64,000 nucleotides of DNA from Hydractinia symbiolongicarpus (GCF_029227915.1 NC_079875.1:1054001-1118000); one strand, 5' to 3'; positions 34,440 through 47,810 are shown, counted from the stretch's first letter. Notes: generated from the sequence alone by a model not told the origin. A program made the numbers and translations.

Positions 34440-36667
34440 CTCACTGGGTACTTTCCTTGTATACTTTTAAGTATACGGGCCGAGTCCGGGATTTACGGGA
34501 AATCGCGGGTTTTCGTTTGCGGGCGATTAAACTTCTTTTATTCAGCGTCTCATCAGAAATGAAAACATTTTTGAAAACTACAAGTCTTATGCGTTTTAGT
34601 GGTGAAATAATAATTTAAAAAATCGTTTGGGAAATGAGTTTACTCCCTGGGTACTTTCTTTGTATACTTTTGACTATACGGGCCGAGTCCAGGATTTACG
34701 GGAAATCGCAGGTTTTCGTTTGCCGGCGATTAAACTTCTTTTATTCAGCGTCTCATCAAAAATGAAAACATTTTTAAAAACTATAAGTCTCATGCGTTTT
34801 AGTGGTGAAAAAGTAATTTAAAAAATCGTTCGGGAAATGAGTTTACTCCCTGGGTACTTTCTTTGTATACTTTTGACTATACGGGCCAAGCCGGGATTTA
34901 CGGGAAATCGCGGGTTTTCGTTTGCCGGCGATTAAACTTCTTTTATTCAGCGTTTCATCAAAAATGAAAACATATTTAAAAACTACAAGTCTTATGCGAT
35001 TTAGTGGTGAAAAAATAATTTAAAAAATCGTTCTGGAAATGAGTTTACTCACAGGGTACTTTCTTTGTATACATTCGACTATACGGGCCAAGCCCGGGAT
35101 TTACGGAAAATCGCGGATTTTCGTTTGCCGGCGATTAAACTTCTTTTATTCAGCGTCCCATCAAATATGAAAATATTTTTGAAAACTACAAGTCTCATGC
35201 GTTTAGTGGTAAAAAAATAATATAAAAAATCGTTCGGAAAATGAGTTTACTCCCTGGGTACTTTCTTTGTATACTTTTGAATATACGGGTCAAGTCCGGG
35301 GTTTACGGGAAATGGCGGGTTTTCGTTTGCCGGCGATTAAACTTCTTTTATTCAGCGTCTCATCAAAAATGAAAACATTTTTGAAAACTACAAGTCTCAT
35401 GCGTTTTAGTGGTGAAAAAATAATTTAAAAAATCGTTCGGGAAATGAGTTTACTCCCTGGGTACTTTCTTTGTATACTTTTTACTTTACGGGCCGAGTCC
35501 GGGATTTACGGAAAATCGCGGATTTTCGTTTGCCGGCGATTAAACTTCTTTTATTCAGCGTCCCATCAAATATGAAAATATTTTTGAAAACTACAAGTCT
35601 CATGCGTTTAGTGGTAAAAAAATAATATAAAAAATCGTTCGGGAAATGAGTTTACTCCCTGGGTACTTTCTTCGTATACTTTTGAATATACGGGTCAAGT
35701 CCGGGGTTTACGGGAAATGGCGGGTTTTCGTTTGCCGGCGATTAAACATCTTTTATTCAGCGTGTTATCAAAAATGAAAATATTTTTGAAAACTACAAGT
35801 CTCATACGTTTTAGTGGTGAAATAATAATTTAAAAAATCGTTTGGGAAATGAGTTTACTCCCTGGGTACTTTCTTTGTATACTTTTGACTATACGGGCCG
35901 AGTCCAGGATTTACGGGAAATCGCAGGTTTTCGTTTGCCGGCGATTAAACTTCTTTTATTCAGCGTCTCATCAAAAATGAAAACATTTTTAAAAACTATA
36001 AGTCTCATGCGTTTTAGTGGTGAAAAAGTAATTTAAAAAATCGTTCGGGAAATGAGTTTACTCCCTGGGTACTTTCTTTGTATACTTTTGACTATACGGG
36101 CCAAGCCGGGATTTACGGGAAATCGCGGGTTTTCGTTTGCCGGCGATTAAACTTCTTTTATTCAGCGTTTCATCAAAAATGAAAACATATTTAAAAACTA
36201 CAAGTCTTATGCGATTTAGTGGTGAAAAAATAATTTAAAAAATCGTTCTGGAAATGAGTTTACTCACAGGGTACTTTCTTTGTATACATTCGACTATACG
36301 GGCCAAGCCCGGGATTTACGGAAAATCGCGGATTTTCGTTTGCCGGCGATTAAACTTCTTTTATTCAGCGTCCCATCAAATATGAAAATATTTTTGAAAA
36401 CTACAAGTCTCATGCGTTTAGTGGTAAAAAAATAATATAAAAAATCGTTCGGAAAATGAGTTTACTCCCTGGGTACTTTCTTTGTATACTTTTGAATATA
36501 CGGGTCAAGTCCGGGGTTTACGGGAAATGGCGGGTTTTCGTTTGCCGGCGATTAAACTTCTTTTATTCAGCGTCTCATCAAAAATGAAAACATTTTTGAA
36601 AACTACAAGTCTCATGCGTTTTAGTGGTGAAAAAATAATTTAAAAAATCGTTCGGGAAATGAGTTTA

Positions 36668-36870
36668 CTCCCTGGGTACTTTCTTTGTATACTTTTGACT
36701 TTACGGGCCGAGTCCGGGATTTACGGAAAATCGCGGATTTTCGTTTGCCGGCGATTAAACTTCTTTTATTCAGCGTCTCATCAAAAATGAAAACATTTTT
36801 AAAAACTATAAGTCTCATGCGTTTTAGTGGTGAAAAAGTAATTTAAAAAATCGTTCGGGAAATGAGTTTA
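36668..36870. repeat. Hybrid monomer r/a
   Basis: It begins as r (gactttacggg, acggaaaatcgcgg) and ends as a (tctcatcaaaaatg, actataagtctc, gaaaaagtaattt). It is followed by x, as an ordinary a would be. It accounts for one shortened pass (36668 onward) of the a-x-er-m-r cycle. Confidence 0.78.
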
Positions 36871-38693
36871 CTCCCTGGGTACTTTCTTTGTATACTTTTG
36901 ACTATACGGGCCAAGCCGGGATTTACGGGAAATCGCGGGTTTTCGTTTGCCGGCGATTAAACTTCTTTTATTCAGCGTTTCATCAAAAATGAAAACATAT
37001 TTAAAAACTACAAGTCTTATGCGATTTAGTGGTGAAAAAATAATTTAAAAAATCGTTCTGGAAATGAGTTTACTCACAGGGTACTTTCTTTGTATACATT
37101 CGACTATACGGGCCAAGCCCGGGATTTACGGAAAATCGCGGATTTTCGTTTGCCGGCGATTAAACTTCTTTTATTCAGCGTCCCATCAAATATGAAAATA
37201 TTTTTGAAAACTACAAGTCTCATGCGTTTAGTGGTAAAAAAATAATATAAAAAATCGTTCGGAAAATGAGTTTACTCCCTGGGTACTTTCTTTGTATACT
37301 TTTGAATATACGGGTCAAGTCCGGGGTTTACGGGAAATGGCGGGTTTTCGTTTGCCGGCGATTAAACTTCTTTTATTCAGCGTCTCATCAAAAATGAAAA
37401 CATTTTTGAAAACTACAAGTCTCATGCGTTTTAGTGGTGAAAAAATAATTTAAAAAATCGTTCGGGAAATGAGTTTACTCCCTGGGTACTTTCTTTGTAT
37501 ACTTTTGACTTTACGGGCCGAGTCCGGGATTTACGGAAAATCGCGGATTTTCGTTTGCCGGCGATTAAACATCTTTTATTCAGCGTCTTATCAAAAATGA
37601 AAATATTTTTGAAAACTACAAGTCTCATACGTTTTAGTGGTGAAAAAATAATTTAAAAATTCGTTCTGGAAATGAGTTTACTCACTGGGTACTTTCCTTG
37701 TATACTTTTAACTATACGGGCCGAGTCCGGGATTTACGGGAAATCGCGGGTTTTCGTTTGCGGGCGATTAAACTTCTTTTATTCAGCGTCTCATCAGAAA
37801 TGAAAACATTTTTGAAAACTACAAGTCTTATGCGTTTTAGTGGTGAAATAATAATTTAAAAAATCGTTTGGGAAATGAGTTTACTCCCTGGGTACTTTCT
37901 TTGTATACTTTTGACTATACGGGCCGAGTCCAGGATTTACGGGAAATCGCAGGTTTTCGTTTGCCGGCGATTAAACTTCTTTTATTCAGCGTCTCATCAA
38001 AAATGAAAACATTTTTAAAAACTATAAGTCTCATGCGTTTTAGTGGTGAAAAAGTAATTTAAAAAATTGTTCGGGAAATGAGTTTACTCCCTGGGTACTT
38101 TCTTTGTATACTTTTGACTATACGGGCCAAGCCGGGATTTACGGGAAATCGCGGGTTTTCGTTTGCCGGCGATTAAACTTCTTTTATTCAGCGTTTCATC
38201 AAAAATGAAAACATATTTAAAAACTACAAGTCTTATGCGATTTAGTGGTGAAAAAATAATTTAAAAAATCGTTCTGGAAATGAGTTTACTCACAGGGTAC
38301 TTTCTTTGTATACATTCGACTATACGGGCCAAGCCCGGGATTTACGGAAAATCGCGGATTTTCGTTTGCCGGCGATTAAACTTCTTTTATTCAGCGTCCC
38401 ATCAAATATGAAAATATTTTTGAAAACTACAAGTCTCATGCGTTTAGTGGTAAAAAAATAATATAAAAAATCGTTCGGAAAATGAGTTTACTCCCTGGGT
38501 ACTTTCTTTGTATACTTTTGAATATACGGGTCAAGTCCGGGGTTTACGGGAAATGGCGGGTTTTCGTTTGCCGGCGATTAAACTTCTTTTATTCAGCGTC
38601 TCATCAAAAATGAAAACATTTTTGAAAACTACAAGTCTCATGCGTTTTAGTGGTGAAAAAATAATTTAAAAAATCGTTCGGGAAATGAGTTTA

Positions 38694-39704
38694 CTCCCTG
38701 GGTACTTTCTTTGTATACTTTTGACTTTACGGGCCGAGTCCGGGATTTACGGAAAATCGCGGATTTTCGTTTGCCGGCGATTAAACTTCTTTTATTCAGC
38801 GTCCCATCAAATATGAAAATATTTTTGAAAACTACAAGTCTCATGCGTTTAGTGGTAAAAAAATAATATAAAAAATCGTTCGGGAAATGAGTTTACTCCC
38901 TGGGTACTTTCTTCGTATACTTTTGAATATACGGGTCAAGTCCGGGGTTTACGGGAAATGGCGGGTTTTCGTTTGCCGGCGATTAAACATCTTTTATTCA
39001 GCGTCTTATCAAAAATGAAAACATTTTTGAAAACTACAAGTCTCATGCGTTTTAGTGGTGAAAAAAAAATAAAAAATCGTTCGGGAAATGAGTTTACTCC
39101 CTGGGTACTTTCTTTGTATACATTCGACTATACGGGCCAAGCCCGGGATTTACGGGAAATCGTGGGTTATAGTTTTCCGGCGATTAAACCTCTTTCATTA
39201 AGCGTCTCATCAAAAATGAAAACATTTTTGAAAACTACAAGTCTCATGCGTTTTAGTGGTGAAAAAATAATTTAAAAAATCGTTCGGGAAATGAGTTTAC
39301 TCCCTGGGTACTTTCTTTGTATACTTTTGACTTTACGGGCCGAGTCCGGGATTTACGGAAAATTGCGGATTTTTATTTGCCGGCGATTAAACTTCTTTTA
39401 TTCAGCGTCCCATCAAATATGAAAATATTTTTGAAAACTACAAGTCTCATGCGTTTAGTGGTAAAAAAATAATATAAAAAATCGTTCGGAAAATGAGTTT
39501 ACTCCCTGGGTACTTTCTTTGTATACTTTTGAATATACGGGTCAAGTCCGGGGTTTACGGGAAATGGCGGGTTTTCGTTTGCCGACGATTAAACTTCTTT
39601 TATTCAGCGTCTCATCAAAAATGAAAACATTTTTGAAAACTACAAGTCTCATGCGTTTTAGTGGTGAAAAAATAATTTAAAAAATCGTTCGGGAAATGAG
39701 TTTA
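38694..39704. repeat. 5-mer HOR unit r-m'-P-r2-m, copy 1 (1011 bp)
   Basis: m' has tttcttcgtatac and aaacatcttttatt. P has aaatcgtgggttatag and ttttccggcg. r2 has aaaattgcggattttta. m has gaatatacgggtcaag. The next copy begins at 39705 and repeats the same private readings. The m copy here reads 'gccgacgatt' where the second copy reads 'gccggcgatt'. Confidence 0.88.
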
Positions 39705-40716
39705 CTCCCTGGGTACTTTCTTTGTATACTTTTGACTTTACGGGCCGAGTCCGGGATTTACGGAAAATCGCGGATTTTCGTTTGCCGGCGATTAAACTTC
39801 TTTTATTCAGCGTCCCATCAAATATGAAAATATTTTTGAAAACTACAAGTCTCATGCGTTTAGTGGTAAAAAAATAATATAAAAAATCGTTCGGGAAATG
39901 AGTTTACTCCCTGGGTACTTTCTTCGTATACTTTTGAATATACGGGTCAAGTCCGGGGTTTACGGGAAATGGCGGGTTTTCGTTTGCCGGCGATTAAACA
40001 TCTTTTATTCAGCGTCTTATCAAAAATGAAAACATTTTTGAAAACTACAAGTCTCATGCGTTTTAGTGGTGAAAAAAAAAATAAAAAATCGTTCGGGAAA
40101 TGAGTTTACTCCCTGGGTACTTTCTTTGTATACATTCGACTATACGGGCCAAGCCCGGGATTTACGGGAAATCGTGGGTTATAGTTTTCCGGCGATTAAA
40201 CCTCTTTCATTAAGCGTCTCATCAAAAATGAAAACATTTTTGAAAACTACAAGTCTCATGCGTTTTAGTGGTGAAAAAATAATTTAAAAAATCGTTCGGG
40301 AAATGAGTTTACTCCCTGGGTACTTTCTTTGTATACTTTTGACTTTACGGGCCGAGTCCGGGATTTACGGAAAATTGCGGATTTTTATTTGCCGGCGATT
40401 AAACTTCTTTTATTCAGCGTCCCATCAAATATGAAAATATTTTTGAAAACTACAAGTCTCATGCGTTTAGTGGTAAAAAAATAATATAAAAAATCATTCG
40501 GGAAATGAGTTTACTCCCTGGGTACTTTCTTTGTATACTTTTGAATATACGGGTCAAGTCCGGGGTTTACGGGAAATGGCGGGTTTTCGTTTGCCGGCGA
40601 TTAAACTTCTTTTATTCAGCGTCTCATCAAAAATGAAAACATTTTTGAAAACTACAAGTCTCATGCGTTTTAGTGGTGAAAAAATAACTTAAAAAATTGT
40701 TTGGGAAATGAGTTTA
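39705..40716. repeat. 5-mer HOR unit r-m'-P-r2-m, copy 2 (1012 bp)
   Basis: This is a tandem duplicate of 38694-39704 with the private P and r2 readings intact. It is followed by r and m' monomers (40717 onward), after which an n monomer begins at 41122. The unit count is therefore two full copies plus the start of a third. Confidence 0.88.
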
Positions 40717-41526
40717 CTCCCTGGGTACTTTCTTTGTATACTTTTGACTTTACGGGCCGAGTCCGGGATTTACGGAAAATCGCGGATTTTCGTTTGCCGG
40801 CGATTAAACTTCTTTTATTCAGCGTCCCATCAAATATGAAAATATTTTTGAAAACTACAAGTCTCATGCGTTTAGTGGTAAAAAAATAATATAAAAAATC
40901 GTTCGGGAAATGAGTTTACTCCCTGGGTACTTTCTTCGTATACTTTTGAATATACGGGTCAAGTCCGGGGTTTACGGGAAATGGCGGGTTTTCGTTTGCC
41001 GGCGATTAAACTTCTTTTATTCAGCGTCTTATCAAAAATGAAAACATTTTTAAAAACTACAAGTCTCATGCGTTTTAGTAGTGAAAAGATAATTTAAAAA
41101 TTCGTTTTGGAAATGAGTTTACTCACAGGGTACTTTCTTTGTATACATTCGACTATACGGGCCAAGCCCGGGATTTACGGGAAATCGCGGGTTTTCGTTT
41201 GCTGGCGATTAAACCACTTTCATTAAGCGTCTCATCAAAAATGAAAACATTTCTGAAAACTACAAGTCTCATGCGTTTTATTGGTGAAAAAATAATTTAA
41301 AAAATCGTTCGGGAAATGAGTTTACTCACAGGGTACTTTCTTTGTATACCTTCGACTATACGGGCCAAACCCGGGATTTACGGGAAATCGCAGGTTTTCG
41401 TTTGCCGGCGATTAAACTTCTTTCATTAACCGTCTCATCAAAAATGAAAAAATTTTTGAAAACTACAAGTCTCATGCGTTTTAGTGGTGAAAAAAAAATT
41501 AAAAAATCGTTCGGGAAATGAGTTTA

Positions 41527-41729
41527 CTCCCTGGGTACTTTCTTTGTATACATTCGACTATACGGGCCAAGCCCGGGATTTACGGGAAATCGAGGGATTT
41601 CGTTTGCCGGCGATTAAACTTTTTTTATTCAGCGTTTCATCAAAAATGAAAACATTTTTAAAAACTACAAGTCTTATGCGATTTAGTGGTGAAAAAATAA
41701 TTTAAAAAATCGTTCTGGAAATGAGTTTA
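41527..41729. repeat. Hybrid monomer p/x
   Basis: The left part is p (acattcgactat, cgagggattt). The right part is x (gcgtttcatc, cttatgcgatttag, cgttctgg). It lies at the transition from the n-o-p order of the 9-mer family into the x-y order of block F. Confidence 0.78.
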
Positions 41730-41932
41730 CTCACAGGGTACTTTCTTTGTATACATTCGACTATACGGGCCAAGCCCGGGATTTACGGGAAATCGCGGGT
41801 TTTCGTTTTCCGGCGATTAAACCTCTTTCATTAAGCGTCTCATCAAAAATGTAAACATTTTTGAAAACTACAAGTCTCATGCGTTTTAGTGGTGAAAAAA
41901 AAATTTAAAAATTCGTTCTGGAAATGAGTTTA
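41730..41932. repeat. Subtype y monomer (exemplar)
   Basis: Diagnostic readings are ctcacagggtac, cgttttccggcg, cctctttcattaagcg and aaaaatgtaaacattttt. The a-to-t change in the dyad centre extends the palindrome to 10-bp arms (41843-41864). Other block F copies are near 42350, 43560, 43961, 44570, 45785 and 46800. The block A copies (about 3244 and 8310) and the block G copy at 53690 lack the change; the copy near 50451 has it. Confidence 0.8.
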
Positions 41933-43757
41933 CTCACTGGGTACTTTCCTTGTATACTTTTAACTATACGGGCCGAGTCCGGGATTTACGGGAAATCGCG
42001 GGTTTTCGTTTGCCGGCGATTAAACTGCTTTTATTCAGCGTCTCATCAAAAATGAAAACATTTTTGAAAACTACAAGTCTCATGCGTTATAGTGGTGAAA
42101 AAATAATTTAAAAAATTGTTCGGGAAATGAGTTTACTCCCTGGGTACTTTCTTTGTATACTTGTGACTATACGGGCCAAGCCGGGATTTACGGGAAATCG
42201 CGGGTTTTCGTTTGCCGGCGATTAAACTTCTTTTATTCAGCGTTTCATCAAAAATGAAAACATTTTTAAAAACTACAAGTCTTATGCGATTTAGTGGTGA
42301 AAAAATAATTTAAAAAATCGTTCTGGAAATGAGTTTACTCACAGGGTACTTTCTTTGTATACATTCGACTATACGGGCCAAGCCCGGGATTTACGGGAAA
42401 TCGCGGGTTTTCGTTTTCCGGCGATTAAACCTCTTTCATTAAGCGTCTCATCAAAAATGTAAACATTTTTGAAAACTACAAGTCTCATGCGTTTTAGTGG
42501 TGAAAAAAAAATTTAAAAATTCGTTCTGGAAATGAGTTTACTCACTGGGTACTTTCCTTGTATACTTTTAACTATACGGGCCGAGTCCGGGATTTACGGG
42601 AAATCGCGGGTTTTCGTTTGCGGGCGATTAAACTTCTTTTATTCAGCGTCTCATCAGAAATGAAAACATTTTTGAAAACTACAAGTCTTATGCGTTTTAG
42701 TGGTGAAATAATAATTTAAAAAATCGTTTGGGAAATGAGTTTACTCCCTGGGTACTTTCTTTGTATACTTTTGACTATACGGGCCGAGTCCGGGATTTAC
42801 GGGAAATCGCGGGTTTTCGTTTGCGGGCGAATAAACTTCTTTTATTCAGCGTCTCATCAGAAATGAAAACATTTTTGAAAACTACAAGTCTTATGCGTTT
42901 TAGTGGTGAAATAATAATTTAAAAAATCGTTTGGGAAATGAGTTTACTCCCTGGGTACTTTCTTTGTATACTTTTGACTATACGGGCCGAGTCCAGGATT
43001 TACGGGAAATCGCAGGTTTTCGTTTGCCGGCGATTAAACTTCTTTTATTCAGCGTCTCATCAAAAATGAAAACATTTTTAAAAACTATAAGTCTCATGCG
43101 TTTTAGTGGTGAAAAAGTAATTTAAAAAATCGTTCGGGAAATGAGTTTACTCCCTGGGTACTTTCTTTGTATACTTTTGACTATACGGACTGAGTCCGGG
43201 ATTTACGGGAAATCGCAGGTTTTCGTTTGCCGGCGATTAAACTGCTTTTATTCAGCGTCTCATCAAAAATGAAAACATTTTTGAAAACTACAAGTCTCAT
43301 GCGTTATAGTGGTGAAAAAATAATTTAAAAAATCGTTCGGGAAATGAGTTTACTCCCTGGGTACTTTCTTTGTATACTTGTGACTATACGGGCCAAGCCG
43401 GGATTTACGGGAAATCGCGGGTTTTCGTTTGCCGGCGATTAAACTTCTTTTATTCAGCGTTTCATCAAAAATGAAAACATTTTTAAAAACTACAAGTCTT
43501 ATGCGATTTAGTGGTGAAAAAATAATTTAAAAAATCGTTCTGGAAATGAGTTTACTCACAGGGTACTTTCTTTGTATACATTCGACTATACGGGCCAAGC
43601 CCGGGATTTACGGGAAATCGCGGGTTTTCGTTTTCCGGCGATTAAACCTCTTTCATTAAGCGTCTCATCAAAAATGTAAACATTTTTGAAAACTACAAGT
43701 CTCATGCGTTTTAGTGGTGAAAAAAAAATTTAAAAATTCGTTCTGGAAATGAGTTTA

Positions 43758-43960
43758 CTCACTGGGTACTTTCCTTGTATACTTTTAACTATACGGGCCG
43801 AGTCCGGGATTTACGGGAAATCGCGGGTTTTCGTTTGCCGGCGATTAAACTTCTTTTATTCAGCGTTTCATCAAAAATGAAAACATTTTTAAAAACTACA
43901 AGTCTTATGCGATTTAGTGGTGAAAAAATAATTTAAAAAATCGTTCTGGAAATGAGTTTA
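43758..43960. repeat. Hybrid monomer t/x
   Basis: The left half is t (ctcactgggtac, actttccttg, cttttaactat). The right half is x (gcgtttcatc, cttatgcgatttag, cgttctgg). It is followed by y, the normal successor of x. The exchange again kept the 203-bp register. Confidence 0.75.
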
Positions 43961-46190
43961 CTCACAGGGTACTTTCTTTGTATACATTCGACTATACGGG
44001 CCAAGCCCGGGATTTACGGGAAATCGCGGGTTTTCGTTTTCCGGCGATTAAACCTCTTTCATTAAGCGTCTCATCAAAAATGTAAACATTTTTGAAAACT
44101 ACAAGTCTCATGCGTTTTAGTGGTGAAAAAAAAATTTAAAAATTCGTTCTGGAAATGAGTTTACTCACTGGGTACTTTCCTTGTATACTTTTAACTATAC
44201 GGGCCGAGTCCGGGATTTACGGGAAATCGCGGGTTTTCGTTTGCGGGCGATTAAACTTCTTTTATTCAGCGTCTCATCAGAAATGAAAACATTTTTGAAA
44301 ACTACAAGTCTTATGCGTTTTAGTGGTGAAATAATAATTTAAAAAATCGTTTGGGAAATGAGTTTACTCCCTGGGTACTTTCTTTGTATACTTTTGACTA
44401 TACGGGCCGAGTCCAGGATTTACGGGAAATCGCAGGTGTTCGTTTGCCGGCGATTAAACTTCTTTTATTCAGCGTCTCATCAAAAATGAAAACATTTTTA
44501 AAAACTATAAGTCTCATGCGTTTTAGTGGTGAAAAAGTAATTTAAAAAATCGTTCTGGAAATGAGTTTACTCACAGGGTACTTTCTTTGTATACATTCGA
44601 CTATACGGGCCAAGCCCGGGATTTACGGGAAATCGCGGGTTTTCGTTTTCCGGCGATTAAACCTCTTTCATTAAGCGTCTCATCAAAAATGTAAACATTT
44701 TTGAAAACTACAAGTCTCATGCGTTTTAGTGGTGAAAAAAAAATTTAAAAATTCGTTCTGGAAATGAGTTTACTCACTGGGTACTTTCCTTGTATACTTT
44801 TAACTATACGGGCCGAGTCCGGGATTTACGGGAAATCGCGGGTTTTCGTTTGCGGGCGAATAAACTTCTTTTATTCAGCGTCTCATCAGAAATGAAAACA
44901 TTTTTGAAAACTACAAGTCTTATGCGTTTTAGTGGTGAAATAATAATTTAAAAAATCGTTTGGGAAATGAGTTTACTCCCTGGGTACTTTCTTTGTATAC
45001 TTGTGACTATACGGGCCAAGCCGGGATTTACGGGAAATCGCGGGTTTTCGTTTGCCGGCGATTAAACTTCTTTTATTCAGCGTTTCATCAAAAATGAAAA
45101 CATTTTTAAAAACTACAAGTCTTATGCGATTTAGTGGTGAAAAAATAATTTAAAAAATCGTTCTGGAAATGAGTTTACTCCCTGGATACTTTCTTTGTAT
45201 ACTTTTGACTTTACGGGCCGAGTACGGGATTTACGGAAAATCGCGGATTTTCGTTTGCCGGCGATTAAACTTCTTTTATTCAGCGTCCCATCAAATATGA
45301 AAATATTTTTGAAAACTACAAGTCTCATGCGTTTAGTGGTAAAAAAATAATATAAAAAATCGTTCGGGAAATGAGTTTACTCCCTGGGTACTTTCTTTGT
45401 ATACTTTTGAATATACGGGTCAAGTCCGGGGTTTACGGGAAATGGCGGGTTTTCGTTTGCCGGCGATTAAACTTCTTTTATTCAGCGTCTCATCAAAAAT
45501 GAAAACATTTTTGAAAACTACAAGTCTCATGCGTTTTAGTGGTGAAAAAATAATTTAAAAAATCGTTCGGGAAATGAGTTTACTCCCTGGGTACTTTCTT
45601 TGTATACTTTTGACTATACGGGCCAAGCCGGGATTTACGGGAAATCGCGGGTTTTCGTTTGCCGGCGATTAAACTTCTTTTATTCAGCGTTTCATCAAAA
45701 ATGAAAACTTTTTTAAAAACTACAAGTCTTATGCGATTTAGTGGTGAAAAAATAATTTAAAAAATCGCTCTGGAAATGAGTTTACTCACAGGGTACTTTC
45801 TTTGTATACATTCGACTATACGGGCCAAGCCCGGGATTTACGGGAAATCGCGGGTTTTCGTTTTCCGGCGATTAAACCTCTTTCATTAAGCGTCTCATCA
45901 AAAATGTAAACATTTTTGAAAACTACAAGTCTCATGCGTTTTAGTGGTGAAAAAAAAATTTAAAAAATCGTTCGGGAAATGAGTTTACTCCCTGGATACT
46001 TTCTTTGTATACTTTTGACTTTACGGGCCGAGTACGGGATTTACGGAAAATCGCGGATTTTTGTTTGCCGGCGATTAAACTTCTTTTATTCAGCGTCTCA
46101 TCAAAAATGAAAACATTTTTAAAAACTACAAGTCTCATGCGTTTTAGTGGTGAAAAAATAATTTAAAAAATCGTTCGGGAAATGAGTTTA

Positions 46191-46393
46191 CTCCCTGGGT
46201 ACTTTCTTTGTATACTTTTGACTTTACGGGCCGAGTCCGGGATTTACGGAAAATCGCGGGTTTTCGTTTTCCGGCGATTAAACCTCTTTCATTAAGCGTC
46301 TCATCAAAAATGTAAACATTTTTGAAAACTACAAGTCTCATGCGTTTTAGTGGTGAAAAAAAAATTTAAAAAATCGTTCGGGAAATGAGTTTA
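46191..46393. repeat. Hybrid monomer r/y
   Basis: It begins as r (gactttacggg, acggaaaatcgcgg) and turns into y (cgttttccggcg, cctctttc, aaaaatgtaaac, gaaaaaaaaattt). It is followed by another r. It is one of three r-type monomers within about 600 bp at 45.99-46.6 kb, a small local expansion. Confidence 0.75.
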
Positions 46394-47810
46394 CTCCCTG
46401 GATACTTTCTTTGTATACTTTTGACTTTACGGGCCGAGTACGGGATTTACGGAAAATCGCGGATTTTCGTTTGCCGGCGATTAAACTTCTTTTATTCAGC
46501 GTCCCATCAAATATGAAAATATTTTTGAAAACTACAAGTCTCATGCGTTTAGTGGTAAAAAAATAATATAAAAAATCGTTCGGGAAATGAGTTTACTCCC
46601 TGGGTACTTTCTTTGTATACTTTTGACTATACGGGCCAAGCCGGGATTTACGGGAAATCGCGGGTTTTCGTTTGCCGGCGATTAAACTTCTTTTATTCAG
46701 CGTTTCATCAAAAATGAAAACTTTTTTAAAAACTACAAGCCTTATGCGATTTAGTGGTGAAAAAATAATTTAAAAAATCGTTCTGGAAATGAGTTTACTC
46801 ACAGGGTACTTTCTTTGTATACATTCGACTATACGGGCCAAGCCCGGGATTTACGGGAAATCGCGGGTTTTCGTTTTCCGGCGATTAAACCTCTTTCATT
46901 AAGCGTCTCATCAAAAATGTAAACATTTTTGAAAACTACAAGTCTCATGCGTTTTAGTGGTGAAAAAAAAATTTAAAAAATCGTTCGGGAAATGAGTTTA
47001 CTTCCTGGATACTTTCTTTGTATACTTTTGACTTTACAGGCCGAGTACGGGATTTACGGAAAATCGCGGATTTTCGTTTGCCGGCGATTAAACTTCTTTT
47101 ATTCAGCGTCCCATCAAATATGAAAATATTTTTGAAAACTACAAGTCTCATGCGTTTAGTGGTAAAAAAATAATATAAAAAATCGTTCGGGAAATGAGTT
47201 TACTCCCTGGGTACTTTCTTTGTATACTTTTGAATATACGGGTCAAGTCCGGGGTTTACGGGAAATGGCGGGTTTTCGTTTGCCGGCGATTAAACTTCTT
47301 TTATTCAGCGTCTCATCAAAAATGAAAACATTTTTGAAAACTACAAGTCTCATGCGTTTTAGTGGTGAAAAAATAATTTAAAAAATCGTTCGGGAAATGA
47401 GTTTACTCCCTGAGTACTTTCTTTGTATACTTTTGACTTTACGGGCCGAGTCCGGGATTTACGGAAAATCGCGGATTTTCGTTTGCCGGCGATTAAACTT
47501 CTTTTATTCAGCGTCCCATCAAATATGAAAATATTTTTGAAAACTACAAGTCTCATGCGTTTAGTGGTAAAAAAATAATATAAAAAATCGTTCGGGAAAT
47601 GAGTTTACTCCCTGGGTACTTTCTTCGTATACTTTTGAATATACGGGTCAAGTCCGGGGTTTACGGGAAATGGCGGGTTTTCGTTTGCCGGCGATTAAAC
47701 ATCTTTTATTCAGCGTCTTATCAAAAATGAAAACATTTTTGAAAACTACAAGTCTCGTGCGTTTTAGTAGTGAAAAGATAATTTAAAAAATCGTTTTGGA
47801 AATGAGTTTA

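Larger units (their letters stand above)
33225..41121. repeat. Block E: a-x-er-m-r satellite family
   Basis: The recurrent core is a (gtccagg, actataagtc), x (ccaagccggg, gcgtttcatc, catatttaaaaac), er hybrid, m and r. The a monomers start at 33225, 34643, 35858 and 37884, spaced 1418, 1215 and 2026 bp, so the unit varies from 6 to 10 monomers. From 38694 the pattern turns into a 5-mer of about 1012 bp. There is no foreign sequence. Confidence 0.85.
41122..47810. repeat. Block F: x-y-t-r satellite mosaic
   Basis: After n, o and a p/x hybrid, the block is made of irregular runs of x, y, t, a, w, r and m monomers. Pairs x-y and y-t recur many times, but I find no HOR that holds for more than two passes; the a monomers at 42947 and 44367 are 1420 bp apart. 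From 45181 several r monomers carry 'ctccctggatac' and 'gagtacggg', a local sub-variant. There is no non-satellite sequence. Confidence 0.8.

Noticed and set aside
46954-47151. Open reading frames of 65-71 codons on the - strand
   Set aside because: These are the complementary shadow of the same monomers, differing between copies in ways that track DNA subtypes rather than protein constraint.
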